This document shows, piece by piece, positions 30,321 to 40,879 of a DNA stretch of 64,000 nucleotides; position 1 is the stretch's first letter, and each line of letters starts with the position of its first letter. The notes under the pieces were generated by a model. It saw only the letters and a program-made list of their open reading frames with translations. It had not been told where the DNA came from and made no database searches. Source of the stretch: Nannochloris sp. 'desiccata' (Eukaryota; Chlorophyta; Trebouxiophyceae; Chlorellales; Chlorellaceae); NCBI GenBank assembly GCA_019044685.2, contig JAGTXX020000011.1, positions 1,798,001-1,862,000 of the forward strand, written 5' to 3'. The position numbers and the translations under genes are program-made.

Positions 30321-31335
30321 TCTTTTAATGGCCTAACTTCAAATAAACACAAACGCTACGCCAAGCTTTCCACCTTCGTCCGGTTATATCATATGGTAGT
30401 TCAGGCTTCTCCTGTTAAAATTATGATATCAAAAGATGCAGGGCTGTTCTAGCAAATCTGGGAGAAATGTGCCCATTTTTTTATTTTTTTCTAAAGCTAA
30501 AACAACAAAAATCATTTTTATTGAATAATTTGGCGAAAGGGGCAGCGAAGCGGACATTTTTAGCCCCTCTGCCCAATTGGGGGTAAAAAATCTGCTCAGA
30601 GGGACAATTTTTCGGGGCCCTCCTTGAAGCTGGAGCTGATCAGAATCGCCATCTGGATCATTATTTTTTTCAATAATATACTCAACAAAGGCCGTATGCA
30701 CCGGCAAGTATATACATATAGCTCAGGAGACGCCAACATGGTGGAGCTCGTATGAATTTATAGACACGGCATTCCTTTATATGCCTTTGCGAGCCTCCCG
30801 CCCACCTGCCCGTCGCAGCAGCGCCTGCGGGCTCTGCCCTGCTCTCTCCGCAGTCCGCTGATGGGCTCGCAGCGTATTCAAGTGCACCTGGCATCATAAT
30901 GAGGGGCCTGCAAGTCTCTTGCGGGCAGATTCGCGAGCGGAGGTGCTTCCCGCCCCTAGGACGCTGAGGCCCTCGCATCAAGAGAGGGGAGGTGGCGGCG
31001 GTGGTGCTCTTCATTTCCCTCTGTTATTGACCCTGTCCGGCCAATTCATGACCTTCAGCAGCGGCTGTAATGCGATACACAACCATAATACTCAGGCTAC
31101 CTCGGCGAAGCTCTCTGCGCGGCTTGAAGGCAAGCCACGTGTGAGGGTCAATGACGGCTGGGTTGTAGCCCCAAAAATCCACTGAAATTTCACTTTCTTT
31201 CTTTTTCCGAGTGTATCCTATTGCATTCTAAATTCGCATATCCATCATAAACAGTACATAAGGGTACTAATAAAAAGCTATGAATTACAAGCAGTAGAAT
31301 TGAAACAAAAAGCAAAAGGAAAAATTGACGGAAAA

Positions 31336-31367
<32 letters not shown>

Positions 31368-31486
31368 TTGGTGCCGAAATTAAATAAAGAATCAAATTGG
31401 AATAGAAACTAAAATATGAAAGGTGCTACAGGAGTGGAGGCAGTGGTTTCAAGGCAGCTCTTTTTAAACCTGCGCCAAGGACTCAC
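30321..31486. other. Gene-poor interval with a GC-rich island of unknown nature
   Basis: The first ~110 bp is the promoter of the TM9 gene. From ~30740 to ~31180 the base composition turns clearly GC-rich, unlike the flanks, and short open frames with Arg, Pro and Ala bias lie on both strands. None has a recognised domain or clear start. A (CA)n/poly-A run lies at about 31339-31368. The island could be a fragment of a mobile element or a horizontally derived piece. Confidence 0.4.
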
Positions 31487-31709
31487 TGGGCAGCAGATTC
31501 GGTAAGATTTAAAAAAACAAAAAACAAAAAACAAAAGCTGGAGCTCAACCCTCGCTGCCGTTTCTTGCTCGCATTTCTGCCCGTATTTGGTTTACCTTTG
31601 TCCCGCTGGAGCTGCGCTTTAACCAGAAGGGAAGCGTTGCTATGTTTGGAGAGCGGGTTGGGGCATAGTTGCGGGGGGGTCTTATTCTCGTCTATCAAAT
31701 ATTCATAGT

Positions 31710-32126
31710 GTGGAAGGGAAGATTCACGAGGTGGAGGTTCAAATTAAAAATGTGGAGATCCAAGTCAAGGCTTTGGCGGTAAATTTGAAAGATGAGCTAC
31801 ATGATCAGCTAGGGCAGATAAGGGGAGAACTCTCCAACAAACTGTTAGCCGTGGATAATAAACTGGTAGCCATGGATTTTACACTCGTAGCCATGCGTGC
31901 CAGTATGGAGAGAAGCGAGGATAAGCTTAGTGCTCAAATAGAGAAAAGTTCTGTATTATCAAATGCCGCCATGGAAATGCTGATGTTGGAGCTTATTACC
32001 GCAGATCATCACCGCATCACCGCAGATACGCATGTATCTATAGAAGCTATCGCAGAGGCGGCAGAGGCTGCTGCAGCGGAAGCTATCGCTTCTATAGATA
32101 CATGCGTATCTGCGGTGATGCGGTGA
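31710..32126 (+). pseudogene. Truncated copy of the coiled-coil protein gene (left palindrome arm)
   Basis: An open frame of about 138 residues beginning with a non-ATG codon. It is a coiled coil with repeats such as LLAVDNKLVAMDFTLVAM and IHEVEVQIKNVEIQVKAL. The frame crosses the palindrome centre, so its end is encoded by the reverse complement of an earlier part. The targeting-like and membrane parts found in the right arm are deleted or out of frame. It is probably not a complete gene. Confidence 0.45.
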
Positions 32127-32763
32127 TGATCTGCGGTAATAAGCTCCAACATCAGCATTTCCATGGCGGCATTTGATAATACAGAACTTTTCTCTATTTG
32201 AGCACTAAGCTTATCCTCGCTTCTCTCCATACTGGCACGCATGGCTACGAGTGTAAAATCCATGGCTACCAGTTTATTATCCACGGCTAACAGTTTGTTG
32301 GAGAGTTCTCCCCTTATCTGCCCTAGCTGATCATGTAGCTCATCTTTCATATTTACCGCCAAAGCCTTGACTTGGATCTCCACATTTTTAATTTGAACCT
32401 CCACCTCGTGAATCTTCCACACTATGAATTTGATAGACGAGAATAAGACCCCCCGCAACTATGCCCCAACCCGCTCTCCAAACATAGCGAAACGCCGGGT
32501 TCTTGCTAACTTTATTAGCAACATCCAAAACCTTGCCCCCTTCCACTGAGCCCTGCGCATGATTAAAGAGAAAATATGGTTGAAATAACATCTGAAATAC
32601 TATTCTAGAGACGAGTAGTAGCTGCAGTTGGGTCAGTTTGACTTATCCGGAGGTTTGAAGACGCTACAGAGGCTGGTGCCCCTGCGGGTGCGGTTTGGGC
32701 CGCCGTTGTCAACTGACGGCCTAGTCTCAGACTGCGTCCGAGGCAATTCCTTGAGATGGACAT
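32009..32763 (-). pseudogene. Membrane-coiled-coil protein gene, right palindrome arm, probably broken
   Basis: Three pieces can be read on the minus strand. An ATG at 32763, right after a TTTTTGTAG acceptor, starts 52 residues (MSISRNCLGRSLRLGRQLTT...) that look like a mitochondrial presequence. A CAG acceptor before 32552 opens a frame with KVLDVANKVSKNPAF and a membrane span WGIVAGGLILVY. The coiled coil (frame to 32009) follows in another frame; I found no convincing intron that joins it to the span. The layout of presequence, span and coiled coil is that of the genes at 54936 and 58028, but the sequences are not clearly alike. It may be a decayed gene or one with unusual splicing. Confidence 0.4.
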
Positions 32764-33034
32764 CTACAAAAACAAAATTGGCGGAAGGAGGATGTGTAAC
32801 GAGGGTGCGAATGATGATCAAACAGCCCAACGGCAAAAAGCTTAGTCACTCTAGAGCCAGCGTTAAGATCGCAGTTGTTTTACCGCTTCGCTTCTGCCTA
32901 AAGCGCAGCTCCAGCGGGGTATAGGTAAACCAAATACGGGTAGAAATGCGACCAAGGAACGACAGCGGGGGTTGAGCTCCAGTTTTTTTTTTTTTTTTTT
33001 TTTTTTAAACAATCTTACCGAATCTGCTGCCCAG

Positions 33035-33335
33035 CACGTAAGACGAGGCTGCTGCAAGAGTCCTCGAGCGTCAGTGTTATAGAACACGTGAAATAGTAGG
33101 AAAAGAAACAAATATCAAAAGGTAGGAGGAATAGTGGTAAACAAAATATAATCATTGAATACCATTTCGAATTCGAGCTTAAGGAAAGAGATTCGAAATG
33201 AGCTCACACAGAGCGTGTGTCCACTTGTGCAGACATAAAATAAAATATACAACTCCTTTGGAGCTGGCGATGACGCGCACCTGCTACAAAACTTGCGTCT
33301 GATCGGATAGAAATTAAGTTTTGATCTTGAGAAAG
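33035..33335. other. Intergenic region upstream of TRAPPC2
   Basis: This 301-bp AT-rich stretch runs from the palindrome edge to the TRAPPC2 start and should contain its promoter. Nothing else is visible. Confidence 0.4.
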
Positions 33336-33861
33336 ATGACACAGCCAAACGTGCTTCAATTTGTCATCGTTGGTCAAGAAGACCATCCTTTATACGAAGC
33401 TGATCTTGCAGTCAAGCCTGTAGACGCAGTGCGAGAAGTAAGTTGGCAACATTTCATTACTTACAAGACACCGCTCTCGTCTTGTATCACAACTAACTGT
33501 GTCTCTAATCCGTGTTCCCCTTCTCATTCAATAGGAACGCCCACAATATCTCCATCATTTTGTTCTTCACGCTTCTCTAGATGCTGTAGATGAGGCTGAA
33601 TGGGCTAGTACAGGGATGCATCTTGGTGTCGTTGACCGATTCAACAATCTTCAAGTATCTGCATTTACAACAGCAGGTCGTATACGATTCCTCCTATTAC
33701 ACGATGGAAAGGGAGATGAATCGGTCAAATCTTTCTTTAAAGGTGTCCATGAATTGTATTTAAAATTAGCGTTATCTCCTTTCTTTCTACCGTCAACAAA
33801 GATCACATCTCAAGAATTTGGGCAGAAAGTGAAGCAATTAGCAAGGCTATATTTTAGATAG
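33336..33861 (+). CDS. TRAPPC2: TRAPPC2 (sedlin), TRAPP tethering complex subunit
   Basis: Exons 33336-33437 and 33535-33861 encode 142 residues, the length of animal and plant sedlin. Exon 1 has QFVIVGQEDHPLYEADL; exon 2 has HHFVLHASLDAVDEAEW, VDRFNNLQVSAFTTAGRIRFLLLHD and the C-terminal FFLPSTKITSQEFGQKV. These cover the whole longin-like fold. The protein is a small core subunit of TRAPP, which tethers ER-derived vesicles and activates Rab GTPases at the Golgi. The intron is 97 bp with GTAAGT and AATAG. A TAGATAGATAG run follows the stop codon. Confidence 0.92.
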
Positions 33862-34038
33862 ATAGATAGTTTATCAGGGTGCCAAATCGCTTATTCTAGT
33901 TAATTCATCCCATATTGGTTTTACTGACTTGATTACAACCCACGGAACTATACTGCTGTATTTTCTTTTTATTCCCTAATACCTCTCCGTTTGTAACAAC
34001 AACCGACAGGGATAGTTGAATAGATAGTAACAAAATAT

Positions 34039-35430
34039 CTAAATGTCTAGAGATGCTTTGATTTGTGCTTTCCACACGTTCCAATCAATTTTATTTGCAT
34101 TTAATTGATGCAATTCATCCCAGCCAAACCCACCAACTCTCGGCGCAACCCCTTGCAACCCAAACTTAAAGAAACTAAGAATAACATTTTCAAATATTTC
34201 CGGAGGCAGCCCCGACGTATGCATTGGCCGGGCAGTAGGATGCCCATACCTCTGAGCTTTCAATAATTTCTGCCCATGAGAGTCTAGTCGAAGCAAGGGA
34301 CCTGAATCAACCAACCTCGGCGATGCCCAGTCACAATCGACAGCTCTATGTGTATCTATTTCATTTAAGAAAGACGCCAAGGGGGTCATATCCAGTCGCG
34401 CTGTGACGGGACGGCTCCATACATTGACAAATTGAGTGTATTTCTCTTCTACTTCATACCTCCAACCACTGCCATTGACACCACTACCACTACCACTATC
34501 AGCTCTCTTGTCACTAGGGGTATCCTTATCCTCATCGCAATCTCTATGCTGAAAAGAAACAACGACATCACAGTCTAGGGTGTGTGAAAATAATGCGTAA
34601 TAATGAACTGGACGAGGGCATCTTACAATAGCCACCCCAATCTCAGGATATTTCTTTACTTGACCTTGTTTTTCTATTAACTTGTAATCTTCCAAGACTT
34701 GCTCATATTCCGGCTGCCAGATATCTTTGAAATTTTCGGGATTCTCTAAAAAGATACCGAGGTTGGCTAGAAAGAAGGAGAATTTCTCATCTGCATCGCT
34801 TTCTTCAAATGGAGGAGTGAATTGCGCGCGTTCTATAGTATTTATCCAGCAACAAAGAGCCAGAGCTTGATGGGCAAGTTTTGCTGCAGAGCCGGTACCG
34901 TCAAAATCGAGTTCTCTAAAATCGTGGAGAGCAGCAGCAATGCGTAATAACTCCTCGTAATGCATTGCGTCTGCTCTATGAATAAAAGCCCAGACTGAGA
35001 ACAGAGCATCGCCATCAAAATGATTTACAGTGACAGCATCCCGATCCAACCACCCGGGAAACGCAGAGCCTGAGGCCAGCGCATTAAGTACCAGGCCAGT
35101 TGACGTATCGGCAGGCTCAAGACCCTCTGGATTTCGAGCAGATTTGTGATGAGTGAACGTAGGGGCGTCTGGGTGGGTGCAGTCGACAACTACCGCTTTG
35201 CTGATAGACGCTTCTCTGAACGGTACATAGGAGATATTATTGGGGTTGTTATTTATTAGAGACGCGTTGGAAACAGTAGTGCTCCTTTGTTTTGTGTATC
35301 TCAGACCATTGAATGATGGGTTGTTGGCTTTGATGGTGGTGAGGCTTGGTTTGGCTCTTGTAAGTTTTAGGATGGCTACCATTGCAACAAGTAAGGTTGA
35401 TGCGAGCAAGGCCAGCAGAAGCAACACCAT
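34039..35430 (-). CDS. DUF6687-like protein with N-terminal membrane anchor
   Basis: An intronless 463-residue protein. Residues 1-24 are strongly hydrophobic (VLLLLALLASTLLVAMVAIL), a signal anchor. After a variable stem, the block VVVDCTHPDAPTFTHHKSARNPEGLEPADTSTGLVLNAL (shortened: CTHPDAPT...PADTSTGLVLNA) and NHFDGDALFSVWAF resemble a family of uncharacterised proteins known mainly from bacteria and listed as DUF6687. No catalytic role is established. A Ser/Gly/Asp-rich insert lies near residue 310. The absence of introns and likeness to bacterial proteins would suit an old transfer, but this was not tested. It diverges from the ataxin-2-like gene. Confidence 0.6.
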   Translation of the reverse strand: MVLLLLALLASTLLVAMVAILKLTRAKPSLTTIKANNPSFNGLRYTKQRSTTVSNASLINNNPNNISYVPFREASISKAVVVDCTHPDAPTFTHHKSARNPEGLEPADTSTGLVLNALASGSAFPGWLDRDAVTVNHFDGDALFSVWAFIHRADAMHYEELLRIAAALHDFRELDFDGTGSAAKLAHQALALCCWINTIERAQFTPPFEESDADEKFSFFLANLGIFLENPENFKDIWQPEYEQVLEDYKLIEKQGQVKKYPEIGVAIVRCPRPVHYYALFSHTLDCDVVVSFQHRDCDEDKDTPSDKRADSGSGSGVNGSGWRYEVEEKYTQFVNVWSRPVTARLDMTPLASFLNEIDTHRAVDCDWASPRLVDSGPLLRLDSHGQKLLKAQRYGHPTARPMHTSGLPPEIFENVILSFFKFGLQGVAPRVGGFGWDELHQLNANKIDWNVWKAQIKASLDI

Positions 35431-35971
35431 TTATGCGTATGCGCTGGCCTACTGATATTTTTGGTTACTCGTCAATTTGATATACACTATTGTTTCCGAT
35501 ATTGGCTATCTGAGGGCAGGAAAATGGGGGAGAAAAGCCACAGAGGAGATGGCGGCGCTCTGCTTGGAAGAGTGAGCCGTTGCGTTCTCATCTGAGCGCT
35601 TCAAAAGACCAATTTGCCCACCGGTTTGGAATCTCAAGCAGTATTACCTGGCTATGACGGAACCTTTCCCGGCGACCCTAATACTTTGCTTTGAGGGAAG
35701 GCTTTTCTTTTTTGCAGGCACTGGCGAGGGTCGAGGGGTGGAAGTGAAGAAAAAATAAAGGAGTTTTATATAAGGGGAGGGCAAGCGGTAGGATGCTCTG
35801 TGCATTTGTTAAAAGCGTATCGTCAGTTCAGTGGCGGTGCAGCACTAGAGGAATTTGGTCAGATAATTCAAACCTCACAAAATTCTCAATCACTCGGCAA
35901 GTAGTATTTAATCACTGATTAAATCAGCTTTCGCTCTACCTAGGCGCTTTACTCTGCCGAGATTACAAATC
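35431..35971. other. Divergent promoter region between 35430 (-) and 35972 (+)
   Basis: A 541-bp interval between two start codons. It includes a TATA-like box at 35767 about 200 bp before the ataxin-2-like start. No open frame or repeat of note is present. Confidence 0.45.
35767..35774 (+). promoter_or_regulatory. Possible TATA box of the ataxin-2-like gene
   Basis: TATATAAG followed by a GC-richer stretch, placed ~200 bp upstream of the ATG at 35972. Sequence match alone supports it; the transcription start is unknown. Confidence 0.35.
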
Positions 35972-38153
35972 ATGGCAAACGATCCTGCAACCAAGCCTGA
36001 AGCCGAGAACGGCACAGGAGCTGCAGCCGATCCAAATATTAATGCAAATACTCTTGCCCCTGGCGCCAAATCTAATGGTGCAGCTGCGATGAAAAGTACA
36101 GATGATGGGTACTGTAGATGCTTATTTGTTTACCAAGTTCTGGTAGGCTACGTAGTGGAAGTCAAGGTACGCGATCATTCCAATCAACATTTTGGCAGAA
36201 CTGATTATATTGAATACCGCTTTTCTTCTAGACTACTTCAACCAATGGAAATTTTATTTATTTGTAACTCTCAAACAGGTCAAGGGAGGAGCTACGTACT
36301 CCGGCGTATTCAGCTCCCTCACCAACTCTTCAATAATCCTCAGAATGGCCCGGCTGGTGCGAGACAGTAACGGCGAAGCCCCTCGCTCCACTCGCCCAGA
36401 GCCTAAGAAGATCATCCCTGACGGAGAATGGTACGATATTAGCGCTGTGGATGTGCGCATGGGTGGATCAGACGTCGCTGCGATGGGTGCAGGTGACGAT
36501 GCCGGTGGCTTTGGCACAGATTCCGCAATCTCCCGTGGTCGGGGTGGCACAGAAGGCCGTACCTTACAAAAATGGACCCCTGATATAGATGAAGCCCAGC
36601 TCATGCATCTTGAAGAATCAGTCACTAATACACAGCGCGGTTGGGATCAATTCGCGCTTAATGAAAAGAAATTTGGTGTTCGGACTGATTATAGAGAGGA
36701 GCTCTACACCACCGCACTGGACCCTAATAAATCTAAAATTAGTATGGCAGAAGCAGAACGACTTGCTGCTGAAATTGAGCGTGGAAATAAGATGGATACG
36801 ACGAACATCCATTTGTTAGAAGAGCGCGGCATTGAAATTGATGATGGCGACATGGATGAAGAAGACCGTTATGGAGCGGTCATCAGGGAAGCCCCCGTGG
36901 TAGGCGGTGTCAAAGGACCAATGCCACCACCTCCACCTGCTCGTCCTGCTGGTGCATGGGGTCGCGGGGCACCTGGATCACCTGCTGCCACATCAGCTCC
37001 GATTTCGATTGATCCGAGAAAGGAAGCGAATAAAGTACGCGCCCACATGACAGGAGGTTCTTCTGGTGCTAAAGCTGCATCGCCATACGGGACACCAAAA
37101 CAGCTGGCATCTCCTCTTGTAGGTGATGCACAGAAACTTGCAGCGTTGAATCTTAATCCTGGGATGCCCCATGTGGATGAGGACACTCGAAGGGATTTCG
37201 AAGCTTTCAAAGCAGCACAACAACGTTCTGGTGCTGGTGGATCTGCTGGAAGTTTGAATGTGTCGGAAATGAAACAATTTAGTGAGGCTGTAGGATCAAA
37301 GCTCCAAAAAACAGTTTCTGGAGAGAAACCTCCTGCGGCAGTTGCTGCTGCTGCTGCAACGGCAGCAACACCAACAGATGCAGAAGCCGCCCCCCAAAAA
37401 TCCTCGTTCAGTGGCCTAAACCCCAACGCAAAGACCTTCTCCCTGAATATCAATGCCAAGGAATTTACACCTACATTCACACCCAAAGGATCATCAGCGG
37501 GAGCAGGTGCGGCGTCTACGCCTTCTTCAACTACATCAGCAGCAACGCCGTCCTTGGGCTTCCGTCCTGGTGACCCTAGCAGTAGCAGCACTGGGCCTAT
37601 TCCTCACTATAGCAACCGGGGTAAAGGTAATGACGGGCCTGGTCCTCATTCTGGAGGTGGCTATGAGTACCGCAGACAAGGTGGTCCTCCAGGCGGTCAA
37701 GGAGATCGAAGAGGACCTCATCATATGCAGCAAGGTGGGTATCCAGGCGACGGCGGGGGTCACCCGCCGCCCCCACCTCCAGGCCATGCTCGCTCCCCTC
37801 CCACTGGCGGTATGCATATGGCTGGACCGGGTATGCCTGCAATGATGCATCCAGGTGGTCCTATGGGTGCTCCAATGATGATGGGCTATTTGCCACCTGG
37901 CGCCATGCCTGGAGGTGTCGGACCCCGGGGAGCTCAAATGGTGTACATGCCTGCTCCGTTTATGGCAGGAGGTCCTCAAATGGGTGCTGTACCCATGCGT
38001 GGGGTGCCTATGCAGATGCAGATGGGGATTGGGTACCCAGGAGGGCCTGGAATGCCGTATCATAATCAAGGCGGCGGTGGTGGGGGCTTAAACCGAGGGA
38101 ACAGTGGGCATAGTAATCAAGGCGGCGGAGGACAAGGAGGAGATATGGAGTGA
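35972..38153 (+). CDS. Ataxin-2-like RNA-binding protein (plant CID3/CID4 type)
   Basis: Exons 35972-36166 and 36279-38153 encode 689 residues. An Lsm (SM-ATX) domain spans the splice (~50-100): GYVVEV before and GGATYSGVFSSL then IILRMARLV after. The LsmAD domain follows (~185-235) with WDQFALNEKKFGVRTDYREELYT. A PAM2 motif for binding poly(A)-binding protein is present as SLNINAKEFTPTF (~455). The C-terminal third is Pro-, Gly- and Met-rich and disordered. Ataxin-2 proteins act in cytoplasmic mRNP control and stress granules. The domain order is complete. Starting at 35972 rather than a later codon keeps the Lsm N-terminus. Confidence 0.9.
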
Positions 38154-38431
38154 TGGCAAAGAATATTTATCTGAAAAAGAAATGAAAAAATGTAAGCTGA
38201 TGCTCGCTCAGTTTTCGAAAATTTTGAAATCAGATTTGCAGCTGAGTTAGCGCCTTCATAACTGTAGATCGGCACAGCTTGAGGAGTATTTCTAATCAAT
38301 CAAATCAATACTATCTGTCCGCCCTTATTAGGTATCCAGTAAAGATACAAGAGAGGAGCCAAACTCCCTTGGTATCATAATAGTGGGTGATTTTGCTTAT
38401 TGTTGAATTGAACAAAAACAGTCTTGCAGAC

Positions 38432-40362
38432 ATGGGTTCTGGAGGACAGCGTACCACTGAAGTGCCTATTGGTGGAGTGGAAAAGGTTCCTGGTACGTCT
38501 CGGCTCCAATGCCCGAGTTTTAGGAGTCTGTTGAGCTCAACTTTTAGGTAATCCCTAATACATGCCTTGTTTATTTACTGCAGACTATAGACACGGTGCT
38601 CCTGTTGGTCTCAAATATGTCAAAAGAGGTAAGATTAGCCATTGCGTGGTATGCTGTTGATCTTGGAGCAACGATAGGCGATGCCGCTCAAATTTTGCAA
38701 ATCACAAAATCCTTAGAAACTGACTCGGACAAAAAAAATCACTTGCAGGTTACCATCTCCTCATCAGCCATGCTCTTACCCTTGCATTGGCCTTCCTTGC
38801 TGCAATGGGCGTAGTAAGTCTTCATCTTTTTCTTTATCCAACCTGGCATAATGACTGCATCTTGTCTTTGCCGCCCCCCTGCACCTGAAACTTCTTTGCA
38901 AAACATTTTTCCATACGCCTCCCCTCTCTCGTTCCTGCAGCTGGAATTGGCTAATATGTACCAGCAAGGAGAACTCACCCGCATGATCTCCGTCGCTCGC
39001 CAGACCGACCTCACATTCGATCTCTTAACTTTCGTCGCTTCGGTGCTCCTGTTGGCCTTTGTCGCAGCTACCTACATCGCTTCCCGCTCTAAACCAGTCT
39101 ACCTTCTAGGATACCATTGCTACAAGGCCCCACAGCATCTCAAGGTAACCTACGATTGGTTTATGAATCACAGCAGGAAGAGTGGTGCCTTCAATGACGA
39201 GTCTTTGATTTTCCAACAAAAAGTACTGGCACGCTCTGGTCTTGGTCAAGAAACCTACCTTCCCCCCGGTATCATGGCTGAGCCCCCAGAAATTAACATG
39301 GAAACAGCTCGTGAAGAAGCTAGAGAGGTTTTATTCACTTGTGTTGCTGAGGCCTTAAAATCTACTGGCACGAAAGCTCAGGCAGTTGACATTTTGATCG
39401 TAAACTGCTCTTTATTCAATCCGACTCCTTCTTTATCCGCCATGATTGTCAATCACTTCAAAATGAGGACAAACGTAGTTACCTACAACTTGGGAGGCAT
39501 GGGGTGCTCTGCTGGCGTCATCTCGATCGGTCTTGCTCGGGAGCTCCTTCAAGTGCACTCCAACTCCACTGCCCTGGTCGTTTCCACTGAAAATATCACT
39601 CAGAACTGGTATTTTGGTAACGACAGGTCTATGTTGATTCCCAACTGCCTTTTCCGTCTTGGTGGGGCTGCTATGGTATTGTCAAATAAACGTTCCGACT
39701 CTCGAAGAGCCAAGTATGAATTATTAAATGTTGTCCGTACACATATGGGACAAGACGACGCTCATTTTGAATGTGTCTACCAACGTCAAGATAAGCAAGG
39801 CCAGCCTGGAGTTACTTTATCTAAAGATTTAATGAGGATTGCAGGAGGCTCCTTAAAGGCAAACATCACAACCCTGGGTCCCTTGGTGCTTCCTCTCTCC
39901 GAACAACTTCTGTTTTTTGCCAACTTGGTAGCTCGTAAAGTTATGCGTATGAAGATGAGACCGTACATCCCTGATTTTAAACTTGCTTTTGAACATTTTT
40001 GTATCCATACTGGTGGCCGTGGTGTTATTGACGCCATTGAAAAGCAATTAGAACTCACAAAACAAGGCGTTGCACCATCCCGTGAAACATTATACCGGTA
40101 CGGGAATTTATCTTCTGCCTCGATTTGGTATGTGTTGGCGAATATTGAGACCAAAATTGGGGTAAAGAAGGGTGAGAGGGTCTGGCAGATTGCCTTTGGC
40201 TCTGGGTTTAAGTGTAATAGTGCGGTTTGGAGGGCAACGAGGCATGTCAACGACCGTCACAAGGCGTGGCTGGAAGAAGGAGATGGACATGCTGCTATTC
40301 CTAGTAGTAAAGATACTGGCGATGCTCGCGTTGCTGCCAGTGATAAAAAGATTGCCGCTTAG
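38432..40362 (+). CDS. KCS: 3-ketoacyl-CoA synthase (FAE1-type KCS)
   Basis: Exons 38432-38492, 38584-38628, 38749-38813 and 38941-40362 are in phase and give 530 residues. The start includes LKYVKRGYHLLISHALTLALAFLAA, the first of two N-terminal membrane segments; the second is near 75-100. The condensing-enzyme triad is present: Cys in NLGGMGCSAGVISI (~245), His in FEHFCIHTGGRGVID, and Asn in RYGNLSSASIWY. LLGYHCYKAP and CLFRLGGAAMVLSN are typical KCS blocks. The enzyme adds malonyl-CoA to acyl-CoA in the ER, the rate-limiting step of very-long-chain fatty acid synthesis. Three short introns cluster in the first 500 bp. Confidence 0.95.
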
Positions 40363-40879
40363 AGAAGATGAGTATATATATTCAAAACTCCTCGGGTTTC
40401 CTCTTTTTTAATCAGAAAGTGTTTTGTTTTTTAAAGGAGGTCTTGATTTGATATATCGACGTGTTATCTATCCATGAGCTTGTTGTCCTCTTGCCCCTCC
40501 CCTCTACTTTTTTCCTTCGTTCCCCTTCTGCTTAGTACCCTCATTAACCATTTTATTATATGATTGTTCCAATTTTACCAAGATTTAACACAGTTTTGAC
40601 GAATAAACAAGAAATGAAGCACAAACAGAACAAGAAAAAGAGGAGAAGGCTTCGGGCCATCTGTTTCCTAATTGACAGAGATAAGTAGATTAAGTTGATT
40701 AAAAAGGAATAGCAGTGTGAAAAATTAAAGAAATAGACAGAATAAGACTATCATCGCACGATAAACATATAGGCATGTATTGAAATGAAAAAGAAATACT
40801 ATAAAAAGTCTTGTCGGTCTATGCACGAAGCTGCGTATATCGTCAAAAGAGAAGCATAGCATAAGATGTTGCGTTGCCA
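40363..40879. other. Intergenic region between convergent genes
   Basis: AT-rich sequence with 3' UTRs of the KCS and chitosanase genes. No coding sequence or repeat of note was seen. Confidence 0.4.

Larger units (their letters stand above)
31487..33034. repeat. Large imperfect palindrome of a membrane-coiled-coil gene
   Basis: GGGCAGCAGATTCGGTAAGATT at the left edge reappears inverted at the right edge. The arms stay nearly identical from ~31640 to 32045 and from ~32089 to 32520. The centre is a 43-nt spacer with its own short repeats. The right arm carries some 600 bp (about 32500-32920) that the left arm lacks, so the left arm is an internally deleted copy. Each arm has an A-rich tract just inside the outer edge (T-run at 32983-33006 on the right). 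Confidence 0.85.

Noticed and set aside
36869..37591. 240-codon minus-strand frame
   Set aside because: Antisense of the ataxin-2-like gene, whose Lsm, LsmAD and PAM2 motifs fix the real strand.
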